A program made the position numbers and the translations under genes. A stretch of 64,000 nt of DNA from Owenia fusiformis (taxonomy: Eukaryota; Annelida; Polychaeta; Sabellida; Oweniidae), in NCBI GenBank assembly GCA_903813345.2, contig CAIIXF020000001.1, forward strand, positions 56,406,270-56,470,269, in the 5' to 3' direction. How positions within the stretch are numbered: the first letter of the stretch is position 1; the number at the start of each line of letters is the position of its first letter. Positions 25,201 through 37,054 of this stretch are shown here, one piece after another. A model generated the notes under the pieces. The model searched no databases, was not told where the DNA came from, and worked only from the letters and a program-made list of their open reading frames with translations.

Positions 25201-28200
25201 CTTCCTTGCTTCCTTCTTTCCTTGCTTCATCGCTTCCCTCCTTCCTCACTTCCCTTCTTCCTTCCTTGCTTCCTTCCTCACTTCTTTTCCTTGTTTCCTC
25301 GTTTCCTTCATTCTTTCCTCGTGTCCTTCTTTTCTCGCTTCATTTCTTCCTACTTTCTTCCCTCCTTGCTTCCTTGCATTCTCGCCTTCTTCCTTCCTTC
25401 CTTACTTACTTCCTTGCTTTTTTCCTTCCTTTCCTTGCGTCTTTGCTTGCTTCCTTCCTTCCTTGCTTCCTCGTTTCATTCCTTCTTTGCTTCCTGGCTT
25501 CCTTTGTTCCTCGCTTCCTTACTTGCTAGCTTCCCTGCTTAATTCTTTACTCGCATCGTTCCTTCTTTGCTCCCTCGGTTCCTTCCTTTCTTCCTCAGTT
25601 GCTTCCTTGCTTGCTTCCTCGCTTTCTCGTATCCTTGCTTCCTTCCTTCATTGCTTCTTTCCTTCCCTCCTTCCTTCCTTTTTTCCTTCCTTGCTTACTT
25701 ATATTACTCCCACCTTCACTTCTTCGATTTACTTCCTCCATTCCTTCTTTACTTGCTTGCTAACTCAATTACTTACTTCGTTGCTTGTTTACTTCCTCAC
25801 GTTCTTGCTTGCTTTCTTGATTATTTACATTCTTTCATATGGCAGTGGAAAGACAAATTTTGATGAAAACCTGCACACGAACAAACGAATGAGGAAAGAA
25901 CGCACGGATGGACAGAAGAACAGCCGAAAAAACAATGAATGAACAAACGGACGGATAGGCGGCCAAAAGAACGCATGAAGGAAAGATAGAAGAAAACAAT
26001 TTACAAAAGATCGAACCTACGCACGCAAGAACGTAGTTACAAACGAACGCACGAATGAACGCACGCACGAACGAACACACAAACGAACGCAAAAAGAACG
26101 AACAGACGAACGCACGCATGAATGGACGGTTGAACGAAAGCACGTACGGACGAACGAGCGGACGGCTAGACGGACGAACCCACGAACGAAAGGGCAGACA
26201 GACGAAAGCAAGCACAAACGGACGGTCAGACGAACGCATGCGCACACGAACGCATGATTGGGCGATGCACGCACGAACGATCAATCGGTCGGATGAACGC
26301 ACGCATGAACGAACGGACCGTCGGACGAACGCACGCACGAATGAACGGTCGGTCGAATGCACGCACGAATGAATGGTCGGACAAAGAAACCAATGAGATA
26401 TATGTGTCCTCAGAAGTATAATCCTTGGAATAGTTAATTATGTAGAATGTACATTTAACTCCGAAATGTACAAAGTCTATTTACATATAAAAATTTGATC
26501 ATGCCGCTGACAGGTGGATTAGACTGCCTGAAGTTGAAGAAGAAATATTTGTGATGTTGCCATAGAATGATATGTTATGTGATTGTCATTAATACGTTAT
26601 TTGCACATTCGTGTACGTTCATATAAAGAAGCTCACTATATTCATGGAATAATGATGAAGCTTTCCTCGTGATCGAAGCGGGTAGTCGTGAAATTTGCTC
26701 GTGTTTTCAGCGGGGTCTCCTCATGTTTTCAGCAGGGCCTCCTCATTTTTTCAGCGGGGCCACTGGAATACCTTTAATAATATATTTCGACCCCCATGGC
26801 AGGTGTCATTGTCCAGTAACTTATCAATACAGACCATCTTGATCCCATATTTATTATGGAGTATGTAAATCATATTTATTGCCTTTATTTTAACGATTAA
26901 GGTAATATATGAACAGTAAATTATGCAAACGTGCATGTTGACGCCCCTTTCCTTCATGCAAGTAAAAAATGATCATTTTTCATGTCATTTTTTGTCAAAT
27001 ATATCTGTTTTCAAAGTTTTGCTGGAGTATCAAAGAACGGTAATAAGTATTTTCATCCTTTTGGTTCATTTTCCAAAGTGATACAAATAAACAGGACTAT
27101 GCTCGCGATTTCAGCGGGAACTTGCTCGCGACTTTTCAATCATAGCGGGGCTTTAGATACTACCCGTGAATTTTGTTGATCTTAATCAATTCAGTATTTT
27201 TTCTGAAATCGCGAGAAAATGCCAAACATTCGAAACTGCCAGAATATTCAAATGTCTGCATGTACATGCATGTAATATATTCAATAGTCAAACTTATTTT
27301 TCCTATAGCAGTAATTCACCAACCTGAGGCTGCCTTGACGGGGGTACTTGTAAATTATTCCCAGCATTCCCCAGAGATGCCTGAGTCACCCCTGTACTGT
27401 AGCTACCACTGCTGAAGTTGTGCTAAAATAAAAAGTTTACAAAACATGATATATACTAATAGAAAAAAATTACAAAATTCATTTTTTGTCGACTAAATAT
27501 ATTTGGCAGCTGTGAAGAATTGTTATTCATACAGTGTTTCCACAAAATAAATGAGTGTCTTTTATTGGTGAAAAATGGGGTCCTGGGAAAATAATTCTCG
27601 AACACACTACAATACCATCTATGGGCTTAGCTTTGTTCAGTTACATTTATGAAGAAATTAATATTTTGATAAGTAATTTTGACCTGGTTCCTTGCTCTTA
27701 GAATTGAATGAATTATGAACTAACCAGTCCTGTGCTAGTTGGCCTAAAGGTGGCAGCACTGTTATTTGCGCTATGCATCTCAAATGTGCCTGTTCTTGTA
27801 TGAGACATCTGCTGTTCTGTCACTTGTTTGTTCAACCAATTTATCACTGGAACAAGCATAAAAATATACAACCATCATATATGACGACTCAACCATCATA
27901 AGTAAGTACTATAAAAGCTAAAAACTAACTCGTCAAGCTTGTAATCAGGTTCCCTGAGTACCAACTCTTATATAAAGGACAATTTAATGTTTTTATCAAC
28001 ATTTTAGTTTATGGCTACGTCATTTTAACATTATTAGTCACTTTTAGAAGTAGATTTGATTCAATGTTTTGTTTCATGATTATTGTAAAGCTCAGTGAAG
28101 CTTGTAGGACTTGTAGCTTGTTGGTGGTGCTCCAATGGGGTAAGGATGAAACAGCAAGAAAATCATTGTTAAAATGCAAAGCTATTAATGCCTCTATCAT

Positions 28201-31200
28201 TGATCTTGTCTCCACAGCTTAGTAATTTTTCAAATTCAATATCTTGACATACTTAAGTTTTCTGCACTCACCATTTTCATTTGTCTTTAGTAGTTGTTTA
28301 CTTTCCTCCAGTTTCTTCATGGTATTCTCTAGTGATTCATTTAGTTTGGTGGTCTAAAAAGTTTATTGATTTATTTAAACTTGATATAGCTGTATATTTC
28401 ATTAACAAAGGGTTTAGTGTTTATTTTGGTATTTACAAATATGGCCAATGTGTTCTTCTATACTTGATTACTTATCAACAGTTAAACTGTAAAATATGTG
28501 TCAAACTAACAATTTCAACATACTTAGATCATAAAACAGCCATTTGGAATCGACCCTGTTTTTTTTTAAACTTGAAAGTTCAAAATATTTTACACTTGGC
28601 CAAAACGACTAACTGAATTATCCCACTAAAACCGCTAGAACGTAGCAAATACCTCTTCTTCTTTCTGCTTGAGATTTCTTTGTGTTGTTTCCAGGTCTTT
28701 CTTGAGATTGTCTATTTCTTTAGATTTTTCACCCAAGATATTTTCCTGCTCTGTCGTCACTTGGTTACGGAGTTTCAGCTAGGAAACCCAAAAATTCTTA
28801 ATTTAAAACATACACATAGAATTGCAACTTAACTTCGGCAAACAAAGTTATGTTTGAAGTGATAATAAAATCAAGAGAAGAGTCTCACCTTTCCATGGTA
28901 ATTCCTGATTTCTCCTTGAAGTTTCTTTATAATCTCATTGGCTTTCACCATTTCATCTGACATGACTTTCACAGATTGTTCCAGTTTGCTAACATGACGA
29001 GACTTCTTTTCTAGTTCTTCCTCACACTTTTTCTGAAATTATAAAATAGAGGAAGCACTCCAGGGATGCCACAAGGACTGTTCATGTAAGCCATCCTACA
29101 ACTTTATACTGATGAATGGATAAGCCTGGCTAAATAAGATCCCCATCTTGAGTTTTGATCCAAAATTTGAGTTAATTTTATTATCCATAGATCGAACTTA
29201 CAGTACAAGAATTTCCTATGCTCTGAATTGTCTTAAACATCCATGCTCATTGCTAATCCCTGTCTAAAATATCAATGACTAAAAAATTGCTGTTGATGAA
29301 CCACCTTCAAATTGTAGCTCTTAACACCAGTTCTTAATATTTAGCTATATCAACACTATTTTAATGCCCATATATTATCGGTATGTATTGGTAGAACATA
29401 ATTGGTGGAAATATTGTATATTGTGTTTGGTATACAGCTCGATTTAGTTGTATATTTACCTTTTGATCCTGTTCAAGGCTTAGTAAATCATTGGAGCGTG
29501 ACATCACTTGGTCTTTATCCTTCACCTCTTGTTCTAACACAGCTATTCTGGTCCTTGCTTGGTTTAGTACCTAGGGGAGATGACAATCGAAGGTTTAAGT
29601 TTGCAAATACAAAATTATCAGTTTATTATATGCAAAGTGGTAACCTTGTTGATTGATGTAAAATCATTATTATTACATACTAATATCAAAATTTTTTACA
29701 TTTTACATATCATTTACATTTTTAAAACTATGTGTATTCATTTTATTCACCTAAAGGTATGTGCATAGAGTATACTCTTAGAAGCAATGTGCAGATAAAT
29801 GAAAGTACATGTATATTACCTTTTCCTGTTCATATCTGTCACCATCAAGGGAAGAGTTGTGTTTCCGTAAAGACTGAAGTTCTTGTTTTGCTCTCACATG
29901 TTCTTCTTCAATACTGGAAAGCTTTGATTTGAGATCTCTTATTGAAGACTCGGCCTGGTATTTACGGTCCATCAAATCCTACAAAGAAAAGCAAATTAAA
30001 GCATTTGTTCGGATTCTTTCCATGATGCATCAAACTCCTTTTTAAAGACCTTTTAAAGAAAAGTTCTAATTCCTTCTTGTGAATATTTTCTGAAAAGTTA
30101 TAACTACTGTACATTTTTGTGGTTTCTCATATGCCTGTAACACTGATGTTTAAAACATTGTAAAACTGTATACTACGTTAAAGAGAGGAACAATGTAAAA
30201 TGCTGCTCCTATTTTGGGTGGAGTTTCAACAAATAATATTGAAATTCATAATGACAGACTCTATTCTAATTAATGGAGATATATTGTAGTTTACAAGGGA
30301 GTAACATACTGGGCAATACAGTAATATAGTGTACCTTGTTTTTTGACTCCAAGTCATAGGCCCTAGTCTCTAATTGTTTCACAATCTGCATGTGTGCCTG
30401 TTCTAACTCCCTCTTCTCTCTCTCATACTTCTGATGACTACTGCTCTGAATCTAATAAACCAATTACATTGATATAGTCAAGACATCATTTAAAAGGTAA
30501 ATGAGAATGAAAATTCCTCAAGGATACCTCAAATTTAAAGGGAAAGAAATCGATAGAAATGCCATTGACATTGTATACTATTCTAGTTGAAGTTCAGTGG
30601 TAATTTACTCATTTGAATGAATAATGAATTCAAGGAACCCAAAAATAATATTTCTACACATGGGGATAATATTTTTTCTTCATTGTACGTCTATATATGG
30701 TACCAAGGATGACAGCATCTCCTCCATGGGTTTTGGGTTAATTATATTCAAAGTAACAAAGCTCCAGTTTAAGCAGATTATTCAATGCTTAAAAGAGTGT
30801 GAGATCATATCCAGGGAGTACAAAAAACTGTATTGGTGAACACATTTGTGAATATTAATCTTAGTTGAACACTCCCAGTTCCAAATTTTGGAAGTTTCAA
30901 GTCTTATTACATCAGAATTTCATAAAGTTGACACTACCAGTAGCATTCACTTTATACAGACTTTACTGTACACAGTACACACCACCTAGGATGCCTACTT
31001 ACCTGTACAGCTCGTTCACGCTCTGTGTTGATGTCTTTACTTAGTCTTGATGAGAGCTCACTGGTGCGGGACTCCCACTCTACTTTCAAGCTATCCAGTT
31101 CTCTAGTCCTGGCTGACAGTGCCTGAAATAAACATCAATGGCTTGCTTGTTTCAAAGCGTAGAATGTAAAAGATTAACTCTTCAGTGTCGAAAATTGACT

Positions 31201-34200
31201 TCATTTCAGAATTATGAGAAATATCTAGCCTTCAAGACAATACATGCACATTTTATTTCATGGTAAAGCAAAAATCTTGAATTGAGACTTTAAAATGTAC
31301 ACACAGACAACTACATATATATAAAAGATGCTAGCATGGATGTTCTTAGTCCATGTTGCTAGGAGACTCATTGAGATTATAGTTGAGGATATCAATACAA
31401 CTTTCATCATATATAGGGTCAACTATTGATCTCTTATTTGTCAGAGTAATTTTTTATTTTGGAGAGGGGTAAATATCAAACTTTTATTTTTGTAAAAAAA
31501 AGATATCATTTATAATGAACAGAAATAGAAGGGGTATAATCCTTCTTGACAAAACTTTAATTGAAAAATCACATTTTGACTGTCCCCCACCTGTTGGGTC
31601 TGTGCAAGCCTCTGTGTTAGGTCTGATTCCTTGTTTTCAGCACTGCGCTCTAGTTTAGTGGTATACTCCTGAAAAATGGTAAATAGAAACATTTTGGATA
31701 TGATAGAAAAAAGACTGATGTTGGACTAGACAACAGTCAAATAAGCAAATATGAAATCACAACACATAATGATAAATATCACAAATAAAAAAACAAAAAT
31801 GGCTGCCTTGTAAATTATCACCAATGCCAAAACCCATATCAGATCTTGGCACTAGTCTGCTCTTGCATTGTAGAAGTATTATTAAGTTATCCCAATGCAT
31901 GGCTTTCTTGATGATGACAAGATTTTTGTCAACATTCCTTACATCCATCAAATTAACATAAATGATAAGAATATAGCACTTTGCTTTTCATGTATATAAA
32001 ATGTTCAGTGTTTCAAAATGTGTAGACAAATTCATCAAGTGAATCTACTTGGCACCAAGATATCCAAAGTTTTGAGATATTTCAATAAAAACTGAAAACT
32101 TTTATCTGCATATTTCTCACGATTTTGGGAAGCTATGGTGGCTGTACAGTTGCCTTACATCAAATCTGACTGAGGCATTAGGAAGCAGTTTATTGGTAAA
32201 ATTTGGAAACAAACCTTTAGTTGACTAAGACATGTTGCAAGGTACTTCTTAATGTCTGTGTCTGATCCAGGTAGCAACTTGAGGGAGAGGTGGGTGAGGT
32301 GTTTGAATGGGTTAGTCTCAACAACATTCAGGTGAGAGGGACCAGAATTAACACCCAACTTTGATGTAGTCACCAAATGCAGCACAAACCTGAAAAGCAA
32401 GCATGAGTGTGTAGACTAAATAGTGAATTATGCAAATGTTTCCCTTGGTGTTTCTCAATTATTGATGAATGACAATCTTGCATGTTTTTTTCAGTTACCT
32501 GACTTGACATATGATTTAATTGCAAATGATAAGTCACAAAGGGCAATGAACATAAATGAATAAACCATATAACCTACATCTATAGTATACTATAGAAATT
32601 ATCCTGCATGAGTTTTGGGATACTTGATACACATAAATATGATACACATGCCTGGGGCCTATGAATAGAACCTGATTTGTATTTTATTGTTTTCTCCACA
32701 GGATTTTTTCTCAAGTGGGTGCAAAATTCTTATTTTCACAATTCAGACCAAAATTGATCAAAATATGCCCGTTTTTCATGATTTCAAGTGGGTGCAAATG
32801 GATTTTCAGGTGGTTGCAAATCCGTTTTCAAAATCTCAGGTTGGTGCTGCGCCCACTTGCTTTAATGCATGGGAGATCTCTGGTAATTTAATTATGTATC
32901 AGTAATATGACATGTTTAGTATTTTAACTTACTTGGGCACTGTATTAGCCTCTTCCTTGAGACACAGTTCCAGCAGATCTATGACACTCTGGGGGAAAGA
33001 ACTGAAGTCTACCAATAGACCCTGTTGACTTTTAAGACTGCAAATATAATATTGTAATTCATTTAACAAATTGGAAAGATAATAGTCATAAAATAAATTT
33101 TCAGTTAACAAGAGGCAATAAATTCCAAGTTTGTCAAATAATTGTCTTTACTATTAGGTAGGCACAGTAAGTAAAGTCAATTCCAGTCATTACAAGAGAA
33201 TGGCCTTGTATGGTAATACTGTCTTTGCGATGTCTTTATGAGGAATCCTTTAGTAATGGACACAGGCCATTTACCAGAACCAGGGGTTTCATTAGAATTT
33301 CTCACAACAGGCTAAATAAATGAAAACAACAGGCAAAATTAATGGAAATGATAAATATAACATGGAAATTTTGAGAAGTCCCTGAAAACAACAGGTGATT
33401 TTTTGTGAAAACAACTGGTGAAAATTGCCTGTTGCCTGCAGCTAATGAAACCCCCGAGAACATTGACAAAATAATTCATGTGTTGTCTTTATTTGCTTAA
33501 ATCAACGAAGAATAAAAATGTGTACCTTTGGAAATCCTCTTCATTCAGCTTCAATGTATACAGAAAAAACAAATCATTTTCATCAGTCAGTCTGATCACC
33601 AACTCCTGAAAGCAATTATGAAATATGCATATTCTAACAGTCCCACTGATCTTCCCAAAATAAGAGAAACTGGATTCTGCATCTTGTCAAAAATAACATG
33701 CCTTCCCATTGAAAATCTGTAGGCACTTTATGAAAAGAATGACTGAGATATTTGAGAAAATCATGTAAAATTATACACTTGATAAAAATAAAGATGGATG
33801 AATAAACAATGAAGCCTGCTTTTATTATTATTCAATAACAAAAAACAACAATATTTTTTTCAACTGTTCCCATACCTTTCTATGGTGGGGAGAGGTAGCA
33901 ATCTGGACATCAACAGACACTTGTATTGAGCATTTTCTGAAAAAATGAAAAACCAAAACAACTTATATCGGGTGGGCATAGCCTTTGGAATGGAGAGCTA
34001 TACCTGGCAGTTTGAAATGCTGGCTGAATTCACCATATCGAGATTCTGACTGATGTCATTTGATCATATTTTCTCCCTCAAGAAAAAACAGTTTTTTGGC
34101 AAAAACTAGATTACTCTTTACATGTAATTGATCTGAGGTGCTAAATCGTCATATTGGTGGTTTATCGCCAAAATCTTGATATGCTGACTCAAAAAGCAAA

Positions 34201-34876
34201 GTAAACACCTCTTAAATCAATGTAAAAATCTATTGAGGTAAGAAATAAGTAGTTGGTTATTGCCGAAAACTATTGACGTTTGACTTTAGGATAGGCGTAG
34301 CACTCGATAAGATGAACGGCGCCACAGACACAGGAATAAGAATTCATCCCCCTCTCACAGTATTGGGTCTTACAGTATACAGAGAGTGGGATTTAAATCT
34401 TGTCCCTGAGCCTGCCCACAGCACAGTGGCAACTGACCTGAGACCATTCGCATTCTATTGAAAGCCCATGTTGAGACCTATACTGTACCCCGAGTCCCAC
34501 AAACTGACATAAACCTGAGACCATCATAAACTGAGGAAATGAGGCAATGTCGTAATTATGACAAAGGTCAGTCTGAATAGGATATAGGATAGGATATAGT
34601 CTAAACCTGAGACTAACATAAAAGTATGTTAAAGCTTAGTCTCAGCCTAATAATCCAGGCCTAACCCCATACAAATGTGGGGCTCATTTTGACCATCTCG
34701 TTATGACTCACTATTATTCCAGGAATAAGCTGGTATGCGCCGATGTAAGTGCCTGTGTTATCTAGAAAGAAGACACTTATATTCACATTTTTAATTTAAA
34801 AGGTTCCATACCTTTCTTCAAGATCCGAGTACTTTATCAACACTGGAAGTTTTTGGCAAAAAAGATTGTCAGCCAT
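22250..34876 (-). CDS. SASS6: Spindle assembly abnormal protein 6 homolog (SAS-6), complete
   Basis: SAS-6 dimers self-assemble into the nine-fold hub of the centriole cartwheel. Exons in gene order, with GT-AG borders and matching phases: 34876-34812, 33936-33876, 33605-33526, 33037-32933, 32389-32215, 31668-31591, 31122-31003, 30451-30335, 29978-29820, 29570-29460, 29032-28889, 28778-28653, 28353-28272, 27846-27725, 27422-27324, 23030-22906 and 22433-22250 (TAA). They total 651 codons, or 650 residues; human SASS6 is about 657. The N-terminal head begins [18 protein letters not shown] and contains [19 protein letters not shown] and [20 protein letters not shown]. The Phe at about residue 132 aligns with the head-head contact Phe of human SAS-6. 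Residues from about 165 to 480 are charged heptad-rich coiled coil ([39 protein letters not shown]). [10 protein letters not shown] and a Ser/Pro-rich tail ending [11 protein letters not shown] match the vertebrate C-terminus. The ATG is the first in frame and fits the human start. Confidence 0.96.
23871..24008. repeat. 138-bp hairpin / MITE-like inverted repeat
   Basis: The left arm, with TTTGAAGTGCAATATAGGAT and then ATATTGTGCTC, is mirrored by GAGCACAATATATCC and GTTGCGCTTCAAA. The arms are about 43 bp and the loop about 52 bp. It lies inside the intron 15 element of SASS6. Confidence 0.7.
24181..25780. repeat. (CTTC)n-type tetranucleotide satellite, about 1.6 kb
   Basis: Nearly pure pyrimidine strand made of CTTC with CTTG, CTCG and CATC variants in four-base register. 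The 4-base period means a 12-base unit reads Leu-Pro-Ser-Phe in every frame, which creates three overlapping plus-strand open frames of 447-519 codons and minus-strand Glu/Lys/Arg/Gly-rich frames. None is a gene. The tract is in SASS6 intron 15, so the SASS6 pre-mRNA carries the purine (GAAG) strand. Confidence 0.95.
25860..26390. repeat. (ACGA)n-type tetranucleotide satellite, about 0.5 kb
   Basis: CGAACGCACGAACGAA-type units in four-base register, with GGAC and TGAA variants. Open frames here (Asn-Glu-Arg-Thr on plus, Arg-Ser-Phe-Val on minus) are repeat artefacts. It directly follows the CTTC satellite inside the same intronic element. Confidence 0.9.
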
Positions 34877-35119
34877 CTTTCATTTTTAGGTTCCAATTTT
34901 TGCAGTAGAGTAACCCTTATTCTGACTCCATCGTTCATTCATGTACAGCGAATATCATTCTTACTACTCTTCGCCTAAATATTCATCATTCAACTACATC
35001 TCTACAGAATAATTCATCCAGAGTTGACAGATATCAGCAAGAAAAAGAATAATTTCTAAAATGGCGATGTTTTGACTCTCCCGCTGTAATTTGAAACAAA
35101 TGTTTTGATTGGCTATAAG
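34877..35119. promoter_or_regulatory. SASS6 upstream flank up to the 8.2-kb element
   Basis: A short upstream region of SASS6, followed by the 8-bp target site (GCTATAAG, 35,112-35,119) of the large element. The insertion lies only about 240 bp upstream of the SASS6 start codon, so the proximal promoter must lie in this interval or inside the element. No clear TATA box was seen. Confidence 0.35.
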
Positions 35120-35691
35120 GGGTGTTACTAAATACCACCTAGGTGTCCCACACCTAGGTGCCCCTTTCCAGGTGTCCCTTTTCAGGTGGCGGCGTGGGGC
35201 TTGGATATTGGTTGATTAGACTTTGATATAAGTCAAATAATAGTACTAGAGTATGAATGAAGTTGTACTTTACTTGATGAGGTAAGAATAAAAGTAGTTT
35301 TGTGACATTTTAGAGAGAAAAAAGTATTTTTTTCGAGATTTTTTTCTGACGCCATGTTGCTTTCGGAAAATAAAAATTTCTCAACTTTTTATCAGCATTT
35401 CCAACACTGGTCTTTGTAATAACAAAACCAAAAGTTGTTGTATGTGTTCATCGTTATATCATTTATATGAGATGTTTACAACAAGTCTAAAGATTCAACT
35501 GTCTTGTCAAAGATGACCCAGGACCCTATCCTACAGATTTTCTCTATCAAAAGCCAGATATCAGTTCCTGGTCAGTTAGACTAATACTGTATCCTCTAGT
35601 CTGATATTGGATATAGACTAGGCAGCCAGTGTACATGTAAGTCAGAGATCCTGCTGTCAAGTCAGTTCAACGTTACCCTGCGCGCAGAGTC

Positions 35692-35720
35692 GCAGAGTGT
35701 AGTTATAAACTACACTCTGC
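35692..35720. repeat. 29-bp perfect hairpin
   Basis: GCAGAGTGTAGTT, a 3-base ATA loop, then AACTACACTCTGC: a 13-bp perfect stem inside the 8.2-kb element. Function unknown. Confidence 0.85.
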
Positions 35721-35809
35721 CTAGTATCTGAGACTGTACAGTATACTTCAGTTTAGCAACCCCGCCCCGAAGATTGGTGCCTGTGACAGCCCGGGTAATA
35801 AATAATTTC

Positions 35810-36588
35810 GGGTTTACGAAAAACACCGACCGACGGTCTTTTTCATAAAGATGAAAAAATGCAAAATTACATTTAGAAGTAAAACTAAAACTGGGAATCC
35901 AATGACTATAGTACCTTTACTAGGTCGTGATTAGTTAGAAGACCAATTTCATCCTGTTTAGTCACTTTGGAAAAAAACGCACGTAACATTGCATTAAGTT
36001 CATTCATATGAAACGCAATAACAAAAACACACAAACATCGTCGATGTTGACGTCGTAACGTTATGTTTGATTTCTCAGTTGTCAAACGTCAACTGGTAAA
36101 AACTACATTTGATATGACAAAAAAAGCTTTCTAATGGTGTACTGAAATGGCAAGTCACTTTTAATCCCGATAAGAGAACGCATGTAATATCGTGTTCAGT
36201 ATTCAGTAGGCTATGACGATAACAAATCATTTTTGTTTCGAAATTGTTAAATTTCAGTAAAAAATTAGGATAGATTCCCGTAGAAACGATAGGTTGGTTA
36301 ATGATAGGTTAGGACCTAAGGCAGGACAATTAATTGAGAGGAGACGGTCATGCCCAATTTGTTTGCTTGCCATTCGTTGCAAGGTACAAAATCGGTAAAA
36401 ACCGTTGCCTAGTCCCAACGATTGACATTCAAAATCAAATTATTAATATTTTAAGGCTACAAATATGTTCGGTCTTTTACATGATATGGTCGGTCTTTTA
36501 CACATTTTCTTCAAACCCTGTTTTGAGGCTACCAGTGGAAAACATCGACCGGTCGGTGGTCGGTGGGGTCGGTCTTTTTCGTAAACCC
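35810..36588. mobile_element. 779-bp Mutator-like MITE with 9-bp target duplication
   Basis: The ends are GGGTTTACGAAAAACACCGACC-like on the left and the mirror GGTCGGTCTTTTTCGTAAACCC on the right. Identical 9-bp flanks AATAATTTC lie at 35,801-35,809 and 36,589-36,597. A 9-bp duplication with GGG-initial ends fits Mutator-like elements. No transposase frame; a 123-codon frame overlapping its right half is not convincing. It is nested in the 8.2-kb element, so it arrived later or travelled with it. Confidence 0.8.
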
Positions 36589-37054
36589 AATAATTTCAAA
36601 TCTACCATGCTGATCCTTTCTCAACCAATCAGCAAAGTGGAAGGAACATACGCAAAATACGTGCTCATTAACTGTGCGGGGATGTCAGAGGAAATGACCA
36701 TATAGAAAGTCGTCTATATTTCGACGATGAACTCTGATTGGCTCGGTGAGATTTATTGTAAAATGAAAGAGTGAAGATGAAGCTTTCTTTTCAGAAGTGA
36801 AGTCAAACGAATGCAAAGGGTAGTTCAACGTAATACACATGTGTGTCACCTGCGATCTCAACATCTCAGTTATGAGAGTGCTTTAAAGCTCAAATATTGT
36901 TATATATCATTTTGCTACTGTACCAAGATACGACCACTTCCAAGTCAAGATTGTCCATTCATGAGTGCCTTGATAAGATCTACATTCTCTAAGTCATCAT
37001 TTTTTTTAATAATTCAGTATTTGTGTATCCTAATCATTCAATGTTCACTTTCAG

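Larger units (their letters stand above)
23210..27173. mobile_element. about 4-kb TIR element in SASS6 intron 15
   Basis: The ends are TTCACGGGTAGTATCTAAAG at 23,213 and its mirror CTTTAGATACTACCCGTGAA ending at 27,170. The similarity continues inward through GCCCCGCTATGATT and GCAAGTTCCCGCTGAAATC (about 85 bp). A second inverted block of CCCGCTGAAAACACGAG-type repeats lies at about 23,624-23,740 and 26,698-26,764. An 18-bp direct repeat (TGTTGATCTTAAACAATT, 17 of 18 matching) flanks it at 23,192-23,209 and 27,174-27,191. There is no transposase frame; the interior is satellite. The superfamily is not assigned, because an 18-bp duplication is unusual for a TIR element. Confidence 0.65.

Noticed and set aside
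24269-25249. Minus-strand Glu/Lys/Arg/Gly-rich frames
   Set aside because: Reverse strand of the same satellite, with no domain or exon context.
24094-25942. Three overlapping plus-strand frames of 447-519 codons rich in Leu, Pro, Ser and Phe
   Set aside because: They are the (CTTC)n satellite read in all three frames; a 4-base repeat without stops stays open in every frame.
25835-26372. Frames rich in Arg-Ser-Phe-Val (minus) or Asn-Glu-Arg-Thr (plus)
   Set aside because: Translation of the (ACGA)n satellite.
25860-26390. Possible CRISPR-like or regularly spaced repeat array
   Set aside because: Four-base satellite with no unique spacers, in an animal nuclear intron.
36334-36705. 123-codon plus-strand frame
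   Set aside because: It straddles the right end of the nested Mutator-like MITE, so it is assembled by chance from two unrelated sequences.
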